64,000 bases of DNA from Ecytonucleospora hepatopenaei (lineage: Eukaryota > Microsporidia > Enterocytozoonidae), in contig JAPMUG010000003.1 in the NCBI GenBank assembly GCA_026692725.1, forward strand, positions 248,001-312,000. Direction: 5' to 3'. This document shows, piece by piece, positions 8,895-18,865 of this stretch. How positions within the stretch are numbered: the first letter of the stretch is position 1; every line of letters starts with the position of its first letter. The translations under genes were made by a program, and so were the position numbers. Under the pieces are notes generated by a model. It saw nothing but the letters and a program-made list of their open reading frames with translations. It made no database searches and was not told where the DNA came from.

Positions 8895-9278
8895 TTAATA
8901 GAAAAAACCTAAGATTGCTCCTCCCTCTTTTTTTTCATTACACTCGTTATGATCAATCACTCCTTTACATGTCTTAAATAAAACATGACCAAACTGTCTT
9001 GCTGGTTTCAGCCTATTTGCTACGTCCTGAATTTCATTGCACTTGTACTTGAAACGTGGGCATATAGCTCCGCACTTGTTTAGTCTTCCATTTAGACCTA
9101 CCACTGCCTTTTCCTTGTTTACACTCTGTATGAATGTCAATGTGCTTATATACCCATGCTTCTTCATCTCAATCAAAAAATCCTTTGTTTCTGGACTTGT
9201 ATGCATCAGCACTACTTGCTGCTTTTTTGCTTTGTTTGCGTTATTTATTGCTTTACATGCGTTTGCTAAGACTGACAT
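8895..9278 (-). CDS. RPS22: 40S ribosomal protein uS8 (S15A/S22)
   Basis: uS8 is a core protein of the small ribosomal subunit. Starting at the internal ATG gives MSVLANACKAINNANKAKKQ and 127 residues, the usual length (about 130). An upstream in-frame ATG would add 25 residues of unrelated hydrophobic sequence and is rejected. TAACCC lies 16 bases before the chosen start. The C-terminal segment ARQFGHVLFKTCKGVIDH corresponds to the family's conserved end, but the very last residues (EGGAILGFFY) replace the usual KKxGGEILGYFY-like tail only slightly. Confidence 0.95.
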   Translation of the reverse strand: MSVLANACKAINNANKAKKQQVVLMHTSPETKDFLIEMKKHGYISTLTFIQSVNKEKAVVGLNGRLNKCGAICPRFKYKCNEIQDVANRLKPARQFGHVLFKTCKGVIDHNECNEKKEGGAILGFFY

Positions 9279-9366
9279 ACTAAAATAAAGTGGGTTAAAA
9301 TTTTTATAAAAAATTACAGCTGAAAATACACAGCAAAATTTTATGTCAAACAATTTTAATTTTTAT

Positions 9367-11745
9367 TTACATTTCTTCATCTGAATCTAACTCGGCATAA
9401 TCCAAAAACTTTATCTTGCTTGCATCAAACTCTCCTTCTATTTCCTTGGCATCTTCTCCCTCTACCTTACGAGTGTCTCCCCAGGAAAAGTCGTCAAATC
9501 TCCAGAAAGCATAAACAGGCAAAAAGAAATTCCAAACAGGCAATGCCAGAATGTATATCAGTAGCCAGTACACATACTCAATTCTAAAAGTAGTAAGCAT
9601 TATGAGAACAGCAGGTAACCCAAGAATGCACATGAGCATAATCAATGGAATCCATGCTGGTTCATAAACTATGGAAGATATCACCAGTATAAATGTAAAA
9701 AATATTGCAGCCGGAAGAGTGAGTGTTCCAAACAGTTCACATATGATGATAAACTGCATTGAAAAGCAAGAAGTACCGCAAAGTTTATCTACAACAGCCA
9801 ACTCAAACATATTGTGGATGGTGCTGTTTATCCACCTTCTGCGCTGGGACCTAAGGACGGAGTACTGCGCTGGAACGTATGTCGAACATTTTGCCTTGGC
9901 CACAAAAATCAACTTTCTCTTGTAAAAATTCTTCATAAGCAGCGTAGTTAGATATCTATCCTCTCCAAGGTGCAGTAAATTCTTTTCGTGTAATGTTTTT
10001 GCTTCAAATGCAGAATACGGATTTATAATGATTGGATTGGCCAGTAACGGAACCATGGTCCATACTTCATCCTTTGCTTTATTGGGAAGATCCGTAAAGT
10101 TTTTTATTACGCCGTACTGGTCGGTCATGAGCTTTAAACGGTAGCAACAGAAACATCCTGGTAGACACGTCACTCCTCCAAATACAGACTCAAAGTTCTT
10201 GGCCAAATGGTGACTGATGTAATACTCAAATACCTGGATGTTAGTTACCCAGCTTTCGTTTTTGTTTAGAATCTGCGTTTCCCCGCATAATCCCATGACC
10301 TTATTATCCTGCTCAAATGCAGCTGCCATTATATCCACTGCGTCATTTGCTACAATCGTATCTGCATCTACCATCAAAATAAGTTCAAAATCCTTTGGTT
10401 TGAATGCAAATTGTCTTTTCATCTTGTGGTACATATCCACCTCTAATTCACTCATTCTGTCGCTATAATAAATTTTACTAAAGAAATTCATGACTATGAC
10501 CTGACTGTCTCTTTTTCCACGGTTTCCTTTCTTTGCTGTTTCTTGCTCGTTACCACACTTTTCTATGATCATAATGCGGGAGCGATTGGAACTTTGCGGA
10601 TTTAAATTTTCAGTTGCGTAATACCATCCTGTATGCACTTTGGCCCTGTTATGCCTTTTATGTCCACTTGTAAGTGAAATATATGATTTTGGCGTTCCTA
10701 TTTCATCAATTTCACACATTTCCTTTACTGTTTCAGGCGTAGTTTTTTCTTCTCCTTCTCCCTTGACATCTCCGTCGCAAACAACAAGAATCAAGCGGTA
10801 GTTTTCATCGTAATTGAGCGAAGACAAAGAGTTTAAAGTTGATTTTAATCCTTCTTTACCCTCTGAATAGCACGTAACTTGCAAAATAATAGGAGTTGTT
10901 CCTCTACATTTTGTATTTTTGGTTCTGGCGTACCAGGCGTAAATAAAAGCAAGAATAAATTTTACAAAAATCAAAGCAAAAATCATTGTGGCCGTAGAAT
11001 AAAGCACAATGTCACCGAAAATACATCCATTTGTTTTATAAGAAATTTTTCCCGCCAAAAAAGAATCTTTGAAGCACTGAATGCAGTTTTTGTCGTATTT
11101 TCTCAAGTTTGACGCAGTAACCTCAGTCCCTTTAAATGCCTCAATGAAATCATTTAGACCCGATTCGTCATTGTAGTTCGGATCATAAACTTTTCCATCT
11201 ATGACTATAAATCCGTTTCTAGCAACATCCGACCAGTCCCAGTAAATGTCAGTTAATCTCCGTAAATCACCCTCATCAATGGATCCTGAATTTAAGTCGG
11301 AGTATCCAAAAGCCTTCTTGCACGCAGTAGATTCCTTAGAAATCAAGTGAGTATTATTTTCCAATCCAAAGTTTTCATCAGCTTCGTAAATAGCACCATT
11401 TCCAATGAGAATGTCAACATTTTTAAATGTTTTCGGTGTTAGTTTGTTGTGCACCATAATGTGAGAATTGTTGCATATGAATTTGTTTATGCCATATGTG
11501 ATACCAGCCAAAAAGGTACAGCATAAAAAAACAATCAAGCACAAAGCCATTTTCTCCCTCCACGCCTGCACCTGTTCCTCAGAGTCAACCTTAGCGAATT
11601 TCCTTATGGCCCAGGTAGGGATGAAAAAAGTCATGATCCTGCTGACGTAGTACCAGACCCCCACCCCCGTATTTTCCCTGGTGGCCAAAGGAGCAGGAAA
11701 GGTGGTCCTAGAGCTATTAGTAAGAATTTGTGCACTAGTAAGCAT
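9367..11745 (-). CDS. CHS1: Chitin synthase
   Basis: This enzyme polymerises UDP-GlcNAc into chitin at the plasma membrane, needed for the microsporidian spore endospore layer. The 792-residue protein has an N-terminal TM near residues 65-85, a second near 255-275, a family-2 glycosyltransferase core with LILMVDADT (acidic divalent-metal motif), CLPGCFCCYR, GEDRYLTTL and the signature QRRRW, and a cluster of TM helices in the last 150 residues. The C-terminus is acidic. It is shorter than many fungal class IV enzymes, as in other microsporidia, which usually carry one chitin synthase. Codons are relatively GC-rich compared with flanking DNA. Confidence 0.95.
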   Translation of the reverse strand: MLTSAQILTNSSRTTFPAPLATRENTGVGVWYYVSRIMTFFIPTWAIRKFAKVDSEEQVQAWREKMALCLIVFLCCTFLAGITYGINKFICNNSHIMVHNKLTPKTFKNVDILIGNGAIYEADENFGLENNTHLISKESTACKKAFGYSDLNSGSIDEGDLRRLTDIYWDWSDVARNGFIVIDGKVYDPNYNDESGLNDFIEAFKGTEVTASNLRKYDKNCIQCFKDSFLAGKISYKTNGCIFGDIVLYSTATMIFALIFVKFILAFIYAWYARTKNTKCRGTTPIILQVTCYSEGKEGLKSTLNSLSSLNYDENYRLILVVCDGDVKGEGEEKTTPETVKEMCEIDEIGTPKSYISLTSGHKRHNRAKVHTGWYYATENLNPQSSNRSRIMIIEKCGNEQETAKKGNRGKRDSQVIVMNFFSKIYYSDRMSELEVDMYHKMKRQFAFKPKDFELILMVDADTIVANDAVDIMAAAFEQDNKVMGLCGETQILNKNESWVTNIQVFEYYISHHLAKNFESVFGGVTCLPGCFCCYRLKLMTDQYGVIKNFTDLPNKAKDEVWTMVPLLANPIIINPYSAFEAKTLHEKNLLHLGEDRYLTTLLMKNFYKRKLIFVAKAKCSTYVPAQYSVLRSQRRRWINSTIHNMFELAVVDKLCGTSCFSMQFIIICELFGTLTLPAAIFFTFILVISSIVYEPAWIPLIMLMCILGLPAVLIMLTTFRIEYVYWLLIYILALPVWNFFLPVYAFWRFDDFSWGDTRKVEGEDAKEIEGEFDASKIKFLDYAELDSDEEM

Positions 11746-12187
11746 TTTCTATATAAAACTAGTATAATTATATATAAAAAATAACTGTATTCTTTTTTAT
11801 TATAAAATAACAATATTCTAAATAATAATATACTAAATAATTATATACTAAATAATTATATACTAAATAATAATATACTAAATAATTGTAGTATTAATAT
11901 ATTATTTTATATTTATATTTATATTATATTTATATTTATATTATATAATATATTTATATTATATTTCAATTTATATTTATCAATTTAATAAGGGTTATAT
12001 TTGTTAGTAACATAAACAAAAAAAATAATCTTAAAATAAAATATTACTAACTAACTTTTACTTATTACCATGTGTTAAATATATTATAATTATATTATAA
12101 TATTTATTACATAATATTAAATATATTATTAAATATATAATAATATTTATTACATAATATAAAATATTTTATAATAATATTTATTAC
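11746..12187. other. AT-rich spacer with 15-bp tandem repeat
   Basis: This 442-bp region lies between the start of the chitin synthase gene and the 3' end of the 6-phosphogluconolactonase gene. It contains four copies of a 15-bp unit, TATACTAAATAATTA, at 11829-11888, then runs of TATATTTATA words and short palindromic A/T tracts. No open frame or RNA gene is evident. The part nearest 11746 must contain the chitin synthase promoter. Confidence 0.6.
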
Positions 12188-13117
12188 CTACTCTTTATCT
12201 CCATATAATATAATATTGCAATTAACCTTATTTAATTTCTCCATTATACTCCTATCAGGTGATTTTACTTTTTTAACCTTACCATCCTTAGGTGGCAAAC
12301 AAAAGTAAATAACACTGACCCTCTGGTTTAAAAACCTAGTGGTGCAAGTCATCCTATGAGGGAAGGTGTCATCCACAGTGGTCTTAACAAAGAGCAGGTC
12401 ATAAGAATTGTTACATATATTACAGGCATTACAGGTGTTGCAATTTTTATTGTTGTTATTTATATTATTACAGGTATTACAATTTTTATTACCATTTAAA
12501 CTATTACCATTTAAACTGTTACTATTACATTTATATTCAATCTTTTCATCCTCATCTACTATACTCTCTTTATTATTAGGCCATATTGAACAGGTATGTC
12601 CATTTTCACCCACCCCCAATAAGCATAAATCAATACAAACAGTCTGTAATAAAATATTATAGCATTTATGACCAGAAGGATTAAGACTATCAATGACATA
12701 AACAATAGGGCCACTATTGTTATTGTTGTTATTGTTATTATTGTTGTTGTTACAATTATTGTTATTGTTATTGTTGTTGTTACAATTACAATTAGTATTG
12801 TTACATTTACAATTATTACAATTAGTGTTACAATTATTTATATCATGTATACATTTATAATCTACTATTATTTCCCTTGCTTTTATTTTATCTAAAAATA
12901 CCTTAGCATCTTTACTGTTTAAATTGTTCTTGTCACTCCTCTCATCTGAAAAGTATATCCTCCACCCACTGGCATCATATTTGGTAAGTTCATCAGCATC
13001 CAGCAAAGTAAGGAGACTGCCACCAGGAATCATAAGATTGCACTTTTTACCATCAAATACCTTAAGCCTATCTAAAACATATCTAGACATGTCCTGAGTA
13101 TAAAAAGTATTAATCAT
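12188..13117 (-). CDS. 6-phosphogluconolactonase with Asn/Cys-rich inserts
   Basis: The enzyme hydrolyses 6-phosphogluconolactone, the second step of the oxidative pentose phosphate pathway, in the cytosol. Family motifs are PGGSLL (residues 31-36), WRIYFSDERSD (52-62) and LLGVGENGHTCSIWP (166-180, the catalytic signature with the active-site His). The 309-residue length is inflated by two inserts made almost only of Asn and Cys at about 93-135 and 197-237; without them it would be near the usual 230-250. The inserts are encoded by tandem AAT/AAC/TGT codons. The upstream region is the TATAT array at 13146-13615. Confidence 0.9.
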   Translation of the reverse strand: MINTFYTQDMSRYVLDRLKVFDGKKCNLMIPGGSLLTLLDADELTKYDASGWRIYFSDERSDKNNLNSKDAKVFLDKIKAREIIVDYKCIHDINNCNTNCNNCKCNNTNCNCNNNNNNNNNCNNNNNNNNNNNNSGPIVYVIDSLNPSGHKCYNILLQTVCIDLCLLGVGENGHTCSIWPNNKESIVDEDEKIEYKCNSNSLNGNSLNGNKNCNTCNNINNNNKNCNTCNACNICNNSYDLLFVKTTVDDTFPHRMTCTTRFLNQRVSVIYFCLPPKDGKVKKVKSPDRSIMEKLNKVNCNIILYGDKE

Positions 13118-13145
13118 TTTATAATATGTGTTATGTATTATATAG

Positions 13146-13615
13146 TATATTATATTATATTATATTATATTATATTATATTATATTATATTATATTATAT
13201 TATATTATATTATATTATATTATATTATATTATATTATATTATATTATATATTATATTATATTATATTATATTATATTATATTATATTATATTATATTAT
13301 ATTATATTATATTATATATTATATTATATTATATTATATTATATTATATTATATTATATTATATTATATTATATTATATTATATTATATTATATTATATT
13401 ATATTATATTATATTATATTATATTATATTATATTATATTATATTATATTATATTATATTATATTATATTATATTATATTATATTATATTATATTATATT
13501 ATATTATATTATATTATATTATATTATATTATATTATATTATATTATATTATATTATATTATATTATATTATATTATATTATATTATATTATATTATATT
13601 ATATTATATTATATT
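13146..13615. repeat. TATAT pentanucleotide array, about 470 bp
   Basis: This is a nearly perfect tandem array of the 5-bp unit TATAT (read also as ATATT), with two phase-shifting interruptions near 13250 and 13315. It fills the spacer between the RLI1 3' end and the 6-phosphogluconolactonase start codon, ending only about 28 bp from that ATG. Long Ile/Leu/Tyr frames here are artefacts of a unit length that is not a multiple of three and lacks stops. Confidence 0.97.
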
Positions 13616-13630
13616 ACGTATTATAACATT

Positions 13631-15784
13631 TCATGTAAAGAAATATGCACCTGCCTCTTTTTGCTCCCTATCTTTTGCACTTTCGGGCTTATTCACCCTT
13701 GGTCTATAATTGCTGCTATCCCTGCGGAATGTCACGTCCAGATACTTCAAAAACAAATTCATCCCTTCCTTCACTTCCATCAGGGGAGTGGCTTTGCTGC
13801 TCACTCCTGGCCTTCCTTCAAACACCACCACCTTGTCTGCCAGGTATGTTGCCACCACCAGGTCGTGCTCCACTATAAATGCTGTTCTGTTGTGGGTGTA
13901 TATGAACTTCTTTATGATTTTACTCACTGCTATCCTTTGGTCTGAGTCAAGAAATGCTGCTGGCTCATCCAGCAGGTATATGTCTGCTTCCTTTCCCAGG
14001 CACAGGATTATGGCCACTCTTTGCAGCTCACCGCCAGAGAGACTGGCCACCTCTGAATCCATGAGGTAGTCCACCTTAAGTGGCTTGATTACCTCATTGT
14101 AAAAAGTAGCATCGTGGTGCTTGCCCTTTAGCTTCTTAACAAACAAGTCATTGAGAGTTCCTTTAAACTTAGGCATTATTTTCTGTGGTTTTACACTTAC
14201 AGCCGTACTGACATTCAGGTCATTGCCACTGTCACTCTTAATCAGTCCAGCTAGCAAGTTAACCATGGTAGACTTACCCATACCATTTTCACCTAAAAAT
14301 ACAATAATTTGAGAGTTAGAATAGTGACTTTTTGAAATGGTTAATTTAAAATTATTTTTACTCTTACTGTTTAAATTATTGTTTAAATTATTATCAGTAT
14401 TATTATTTAATATATTACTGTTATTTAAATTATTTAATATATTATTATCAGTATTACTGTTATTATCAGTTTTACTGTTATCAGTATTATTTAATATATT
14501 ATTATCAGTTTTACTGTTATTATCAGTTTTACTGTTATTATCGGTATAATATGTCTTTGTACATCCCTCATATTCATACATCTTCTTATCTATCTTCTCA
14601 TACTCATCCACCTCCTGCACATTAAACTTTAGTGCTGTCTCTCTAAATCTCATATTCTCTGTTGGTATATATCCATCCAGGAATATGTTTATTGCCTTCT
14701 TTATGGTGTATGGCGCACTTATCACTCCGTATGCTCCGCTTTGACCATACAGGATGCACCCGTAATCAGACAGGAGATCCAGGATGGCCAGGTCGTGCTC
14801 CACCACCACCACGTAGGCATTTTCCTCTTCTGCCAGTCGGCGTATTTCCCTCGCTGCGGTCAGGCGCTGCTTTACGTCCAGAAACGAGGTTGGCTCGTCA
14901 AACACGTACACGTCAGCATTTTGCACGCAGGTGAGGGCTATGGCAAGTCGTTGCATTTCACCACCACTTAAATTACATAAAAATCTGTTTTTAATTTTAT
15001 CAAGTTCAAATACATTCATATAATACTCTTTGCTTCTTTTGTTATTACTTATAGTTAATTTATTACTTATATTAGTGTTATTACTTATATTAATATTATT
15101 TAATTTATTATTTAAATCAGTATTAATGTTATTATTTAATTTATTATTTAAATCAGTATTAGTGTTATTAGTATTTTTACTGTAATATTCATTAAATATA
15201 TATTCCACTGTTATCTTCTCTGTTTTATACTTCTTCTCTAATATCTTTGGTATCTTATCCACATACTGTATTTTATTCACTGTCTTTATCTCTTTGTTTA
15301 TTAACTTTTGAAAATACCCTTGCAACTCACTTCCTCTGAAATACTTTAAGATTTCTGTCCACTCTGGCTCTTTTTCCAACTGATTTAAATTAGGCTTAAT
15401 TTTACCGCTGAGAATCTTTAGGGCTGTGCTTTTTCCTATTCCATTGGTGCCTACGAGGCCGAGGACCTTGCCTGGGCGGGGGACTGGCAGTCTGTGGAGC
15501 TTAAATGAATTTGCGTCATACCTGTGGGTGCATTCTTTATCCAAGTTGGTGGGCAAGTTTATGATGGTGATGGCATTGAATGGACACTTCTTTTCGCACT
15601 GGCCACAGCCTATGCAGAGACTTTCTGTGATTTCAGCCTTCTTTTTTACTTCGATGCACTTCTTGCCTATTCTATTGACAGGGCAGTGTCTTCTACATTC
15701 TTGGTTGCATTTTTCAGGCTTACACTTTTCAGGGTTTAAAATAGCAATTTTATTGAGTTTTTCAGTATCACTGTTTTTAGCCAT
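13631..15784 (-). CDS. RLI1: ABCE1/Rli1 ribosome-recycling ATPase with Asn-rich inserts
   Basis: Rli1 splits ribosomes after termination and acts in initiation and ribosome export. The N-terminus holds two 4Fe-4S clusters (Cys at 21, 26, 30, 34 and CIGCGQCEKKC at 57-67). ABC domain 1 has GTNGIGKST (112-120), NLSGGEMQR (271-279) and VFDEPTSFLD; domain 2 has GENGMGKST (498-506), SLSGGELQR and LLDEPAAFLD. All catalytic motifs are intact. The 717-residue length exceeds the usual ~600 because of Asn/Thr/Lys/Leu-rich inserts at about 203-248 and 414-478, encoded by repeated AT-rich codons. Both fall in loops, so the protein is probably functional. It is essential in eukaryotes as one of few Fe-S clients. 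Confidence 0.96.
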   Translation of the reverse strand: MAKNSDTEKLNKIAILNPEKCKPEKCNQECRRHCPVNRIGKKCIEVKKKAEITESLCIGCGQCEKKCPFNAITIINLPTNLDKECTHRYDANSFKLHRLPVPRPGKVLGLVGTNGIGKSTALKILSGKIKPNLNQLEKEPEWTEILKYFRGSELQGYFQKLINKEIKTVNKIQYVDKIPKILEKKYKTEKITVEYIFNEYYSKNTNNTNTDLNNKLNNNINTDLNNKLNNINISNNTNISNKLTISNNKRSKEYYMNVFELDKIKNRFLCNLSGGEMQRLAIALTCVQNADVYVFDEPTSFLDVKQRLTAAREIRRLAEEENAYVVVVEHDLAILDLLSDYGCILYGQSGAYGVISAPYTIKKAINIFLDGYIPTENMRFRETALKFNVQEVDEYEKIDKKMYEYEGCTKTYYTDNNSKTDNNSKTDNNILNNTDNSKTDNNSNTDNNILNNLNNSNILNNNTDNNLNNNLNSKSKNNFKLTISKSHYSNSQIIVFLGENGMGKSTMVNLLAGLIKSDSGNDLNVSTAVSVKPQKIMPKFKGTLNDLFVKKLKGKHHDATFYNEVIKPLKVDYLMDSEVASLSGGELQRVAIILCLGKEADIYLLDEPAAFLDSDQRIAVSKIIKKFIYTHNRTAFIVEHDLVVATYLADKVVVFEGRPGVSSKATPLMEVKEGMNLFLKYLDVTFRRDSSNYRPRVNKPESAKDREQKEAGAYFFT

Positions 15785-16137
15785 ATTATATAAATATATT
15801 GTAATAATAAAATGTTATTATATATATAAATATATTATTATATATTATTATAATAAAATGTTATTATTTATTGTTATATATTGTTATATATAAATATATT
15901 ATTATAATAAAATGTTATGATTTATTATTATATATTATTATATATATAAATATAACAAACAAATAACAAATAAAATAATTTATATTTTAAATGGGTTAAA
16001 ATTTAGTAAAAAATATTTTACCTAACTATTTATAGTAAATTTACTATATTTTATATAAATATAATTTATTATATTAAATATAAATATAATTTTATTGTAT
16101 AATTAATTTAAAAATATATTAAATATAACATATTATT
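15785..16137. other. AT-only spacer with degenerate tandem words
   Basis: This 353-bp region between the RLI1 start and the SUN gene 3' end consists of repeated TATATTATTA and AATAAAATGTTAT words in loose tandem order. I see no gene or RNA. It includes the RLI1 promoter. Confidence 0.5.
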
Positions 16138-17595
16138 CTAATATCCATATACATATATTCTATATATACTAATATATGATGCACCATAATTATTTTTTAT
16201 TTTTATTTTTATACTGTTTAAAATGGCATTTACTTCAAATTCTTGATAATTTTTATTTTCATCAAATATACAAGGTATAATATTATCATTACATATATTA
16301 GTATTATTATCATTACATATAGTATTATTATCACTACCACATATATTATCATTAGTATTATCACATATGTTACTGTTAGTATCATCTAATATAATACTAA
16401 ACTCCCTAATCTTACTTCTTTTATTCCCCTGCAATGGATGGAATATCCCTATCTTCTTTATGTAATAATACTTTATAAACTTAAACTTGATAAATGCATT
16501 TCGTAGGTTATCCAGTGCCACACAGCTGTCATTCTCCATCAACACGTTCTCTACATTTGTCTTATGTCTCTTCATAAATCCATACCTATATAGCTTAGAT
16601 ATTTCAACTATACTAGCATTTTGAATATTTAAAATATTATATACTCTAACATCATTATATTTTGATTTGTTATTATTTGATTTATTATTTAATATAGTAT
16701 TATTATTTAAATTACTATTATCAGTATAATACTTTATATATATAAAATATACAAATATCAATATAATAATATATTTCTTAGTTACCTGATATATTCTACA
16801 TAATAAAATATACATATTAGTTATAATAGAATAAAATACAATGTTATTATTGTTTTTTCTATTATTACTGTTTAAATTATTTACTATAATATTAGCAGCT
16901 ATACTTGTATCAGTTATATTACTGTTATTATCATTACTAATATCACTGTTTAAATTATTACTGTTATATGTATTGTTATAATTTATATTTTCATATGATT
17001 CTTCATTATATCCTGATGTACTATTTATATTATTGTTATTATCATTATATAAATTATCATCATATAACATATTACTGTTATTTATGTTATTATCATTTTG
17101 AAATATATTTCTTCTTGATTTATTTTTTATATTTATATCTTTTTTACTGCTATTAACATTATTAGTATTATTATTAGTAACATTATTATTTATAAAACTA
17201 GTTTTACACTTTTCAATATTACTATCATTTATTTTATTATTATAATTATCATATATTTTATTATTATAATTATCATTTATATTTTTTATACTTAAATTAC
17301 TATCGTTTTCTTCTTTACTTTTTGTTTTATATTTATTATTATCTTTTTTACTATTACTTTCTTTTTTAAACAGTGAAATTGAATTTGTATATTTGTCATA
17401 AACATCAGGACTGGAACTAAATAATTTTATATGTCTTTTATTGTTTATATTATTATCTTCTTTACTTATATTATAATCTTCTTTATTTATATTATTATCT
17501 TCTTTACTTATATTTATATCGTTACTATTATATTCTTTTGAATAGTTAAAAGAATCTTTGGTAGCATTAAATTTTACCATTTGTTTTTTATCCAT
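16138..17595 (-). CDS. SUN-domain (Sad1/UNC-84) inner nuclear membrane protein, Asn-rich
   Basis: SUN proteins sit in the inner nuclear membrane and bind KASH partners to couple the spindle pole body or chromosomes to the cytoskeleton. The first ~270 residues are low complexity (Asn, Asp, Lys, Ser, Ile) with no fold visible. One TM helix lies near 272-290 (IIILIFVYFIYI). Residues ~316-485 resemble a SUN domain: SCVALDNLRNAFIKFKF, then IKKIGIFHPLQ, then an Asn-rich loop, then NNYGASYISIYRIYVYGY, matching the conserved N-x-G...YTCLYRFRVHG end. The order N-terminus, one TM, SUN at the C-terminus is correct for the family. The assignment rests on pattern, not a search. Confidence 0.72.
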   Translation of the reverse strand: MDKKQMVKFNATKDSFNYSKEYNSNDINISKEDNNINKEDYNISKEDNNINNKRHIKLFSSSPDVYDKYTNSISLFKKESNSKKDNNKYKTKSKEENDSNLSIKNINDNYNNKIYDNYNNKINDSNIEKCKTSFINNNVTNNNTNNVNSSKKDINIKNKSRRNIFQNDNNINNSNMLYDDNLYNDNNNNINSTSGYNEESYENINYNNTYNSNNLNSDISNDNNSNITDTSIAANIIVNNLNSNNRKNNNNIVFYSIITNMYILLCRIYQVTKKYIIILIFVYFIYIKYYTDNSNLNNNTILNNKSNNNKSKYNDVRVYNILNIQNASIVEISKLYRYGFMKRHKTNVENVLMENDSCVALDNLRNAFIKFKFIKYYYIKKIGIFHPLQGNKRSKIREFSIILDDTNSNICDNTNDNICGSDNNTICNDNNTNICNDNIIPCIFDENKNYQEFEVNAILNSIKIKIKNNYGASYISIYRIYVYGY

Positions 17596-17916
17596 GTAAA
17601 AAAGTTTAAAATTTAAAAAGGAAAAAAACTTTAAATTTTCTTGTTTATTTTTATAATGTTTTAAATGTCTTATTATAATTATAAAAATATATAATAATTA
17701 AATATAAAGTAAAATAACTATAAAATATATAATAATTAAATATAAAGTAATATAACTATAAAATATATAATATATTTACATATAACTATAAAAATATATT
17801 AAAATTATTTAATTTTTTATTACCCTTTATTTAGAATTATATCATTTTATAGTTTTTAATATTTAATTATATAGTTTATATTATTTAATATATAGTATAT
17901 CATAGTGTATTTTAAT
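17596..17916. other. AT-rich divergent promoter region with 39-bp repeat
   Basis: This spacer separates the start of the SUN gene from the start of the next plus-strand gene. At about 17694-17771 a ~39-bp block (AATTAAATATAAAGTA plus A/T words ending TATAAAATATATAAT) is repeated twice almost exactly. No gene or RNA is seen. Confidence 0.5.
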
Positions 17917-18855
17917 ATGCTGTTTTTACTTTTTAATTTAATATTTTCTATTGTTAAATATGATTATAAGAAAGAACCAATAGAATGGGCTATTTGTGAT
18001 TTTGTAGATCAGACTCATGTTGTATGCTGTGGTACATGTAAAGATGATTATGTTGATAAATTAAAAATGTTTACTTGCGGAATAAAAGATTATGAAGATT
18101 ACAAAAAATACATACAAACCACTGATAAAAAAGATGATAAATTTTATACTAATGAAGCAGATGAAATTATAAAAAAATATAAAGAAGCAGTAGATCACGT
18201 TCAGAGGTGCATTAAACTATATGATAAAATTGGTAAAGGACTTAATTTAGAAAAAATGGTGCGTAAGCATTTTACACTTTTAAAAAATAAATTCATAATA
18301 GAGCCATTTGTAGCAGCTAAAAAGTTTGTGGATAAAAAACAGAGTGAATTTGATGGTAATTTTATCAAGGGTAAAAAACTTGATTTTAATGATTTTAAGG
18401 TTAAAAGTGAAATCAAGCAAAGAATTGAAGAACAGATAACATTTCCGTTTTTAGGCCTTCAAAATCGGTTTACAGATGACATAGTTGGAAAAAATTTTTA
18501 CTGGATAAGAAACAGCTCAGATAAGTTTGTTGAAAATTACAAGAAAACATTTTTATTGTCTAAAGAAGAGGAAAAGAGAATAAAAAACATTTCAGAGGGA
18601 TTGATAAAAGATTTAGAAAAAGAATATACAAAAGAAAAAAATGCACTCAAAATGTATCAGATAACAAAAATAAAAGAACTTGAAGAAAAATACTTTGGTG
18701 GAGAAACAGAAGAATCAAAGAAAAAAGAGACATTTTTCAAATCTACGGGTGGATATGTGGTGATTTCAATTTTAACCTTATTTGGATTTGTTACGCTTAT
18801 TTTGATTGTTTTGATAGTTTGCAAGAAAATTACACAGACAAAAGGAAAAGGATAA
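17917..18855 (+). CDS. Predicted type I membrane protein, unrecognised
   Basis: From the first ATG (an upstream in-frame GTG is ignored) the product has 312 residues. A signal peptide covers about 1-14 (MLFLLFNLIFSIVK). A Cys-containing block follows (CDF, HVVCCGTC, FTCG), then a long Lys/Glu helical region to about 270, a single TM helix (VVISILTLFGFVTLILIVLIV) and a short basic tail. This predicts a surface or secretory-membrane protein with a large lumenal part. The next gene (19376-20860) has the same layout. I recognise no family; such orphan proteins are common in microsporidia. Confidence 0.65.
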   Translation: MLFLLFNLIFSIVKYDYKKEPIEWAICDFVDQTHVVCCGTCKDDYVDKLKMFTCGIKDYEDYKKYIQTTDKKDDKFYTNEADEIIKKYKEAVDHVQRCIKLYDKIGKGLNLEKMVRKHFTLLKNKFIIEPFVAAKKFVDKKQSEFDGNFIKGKKLDFNDFKVKSEIKQRIEEQITFPFLGLQNRFTDDIVGKNFYWIRNSSDKFVENYKKTFLLSKEEEKRIKNISEGLIKDLEKEYTKEKNALKMYQITKIKELEEKYFGGETEESKKKETFFKSTGGYVVISILTLFGFVTLILIVLIVCKKITQTKGKG

Positions 18856-18865
18856 ATACAGCTAC

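Noticed and set aside
8895..9353. 152-aa form of uS8 with N-terminal hydrophobic leader
   Set aside because: The extra 25 residues have no counterpart in the family and the CCC motif lies inside them.
13126..13945. Long Ile/Leu/Tyr open frames across the TATAT array
   Set aside because: The 5-bp unit has no stop in any plus-strand frame, so openness carries no information; the parts past 13620 are antisense to RLI1.
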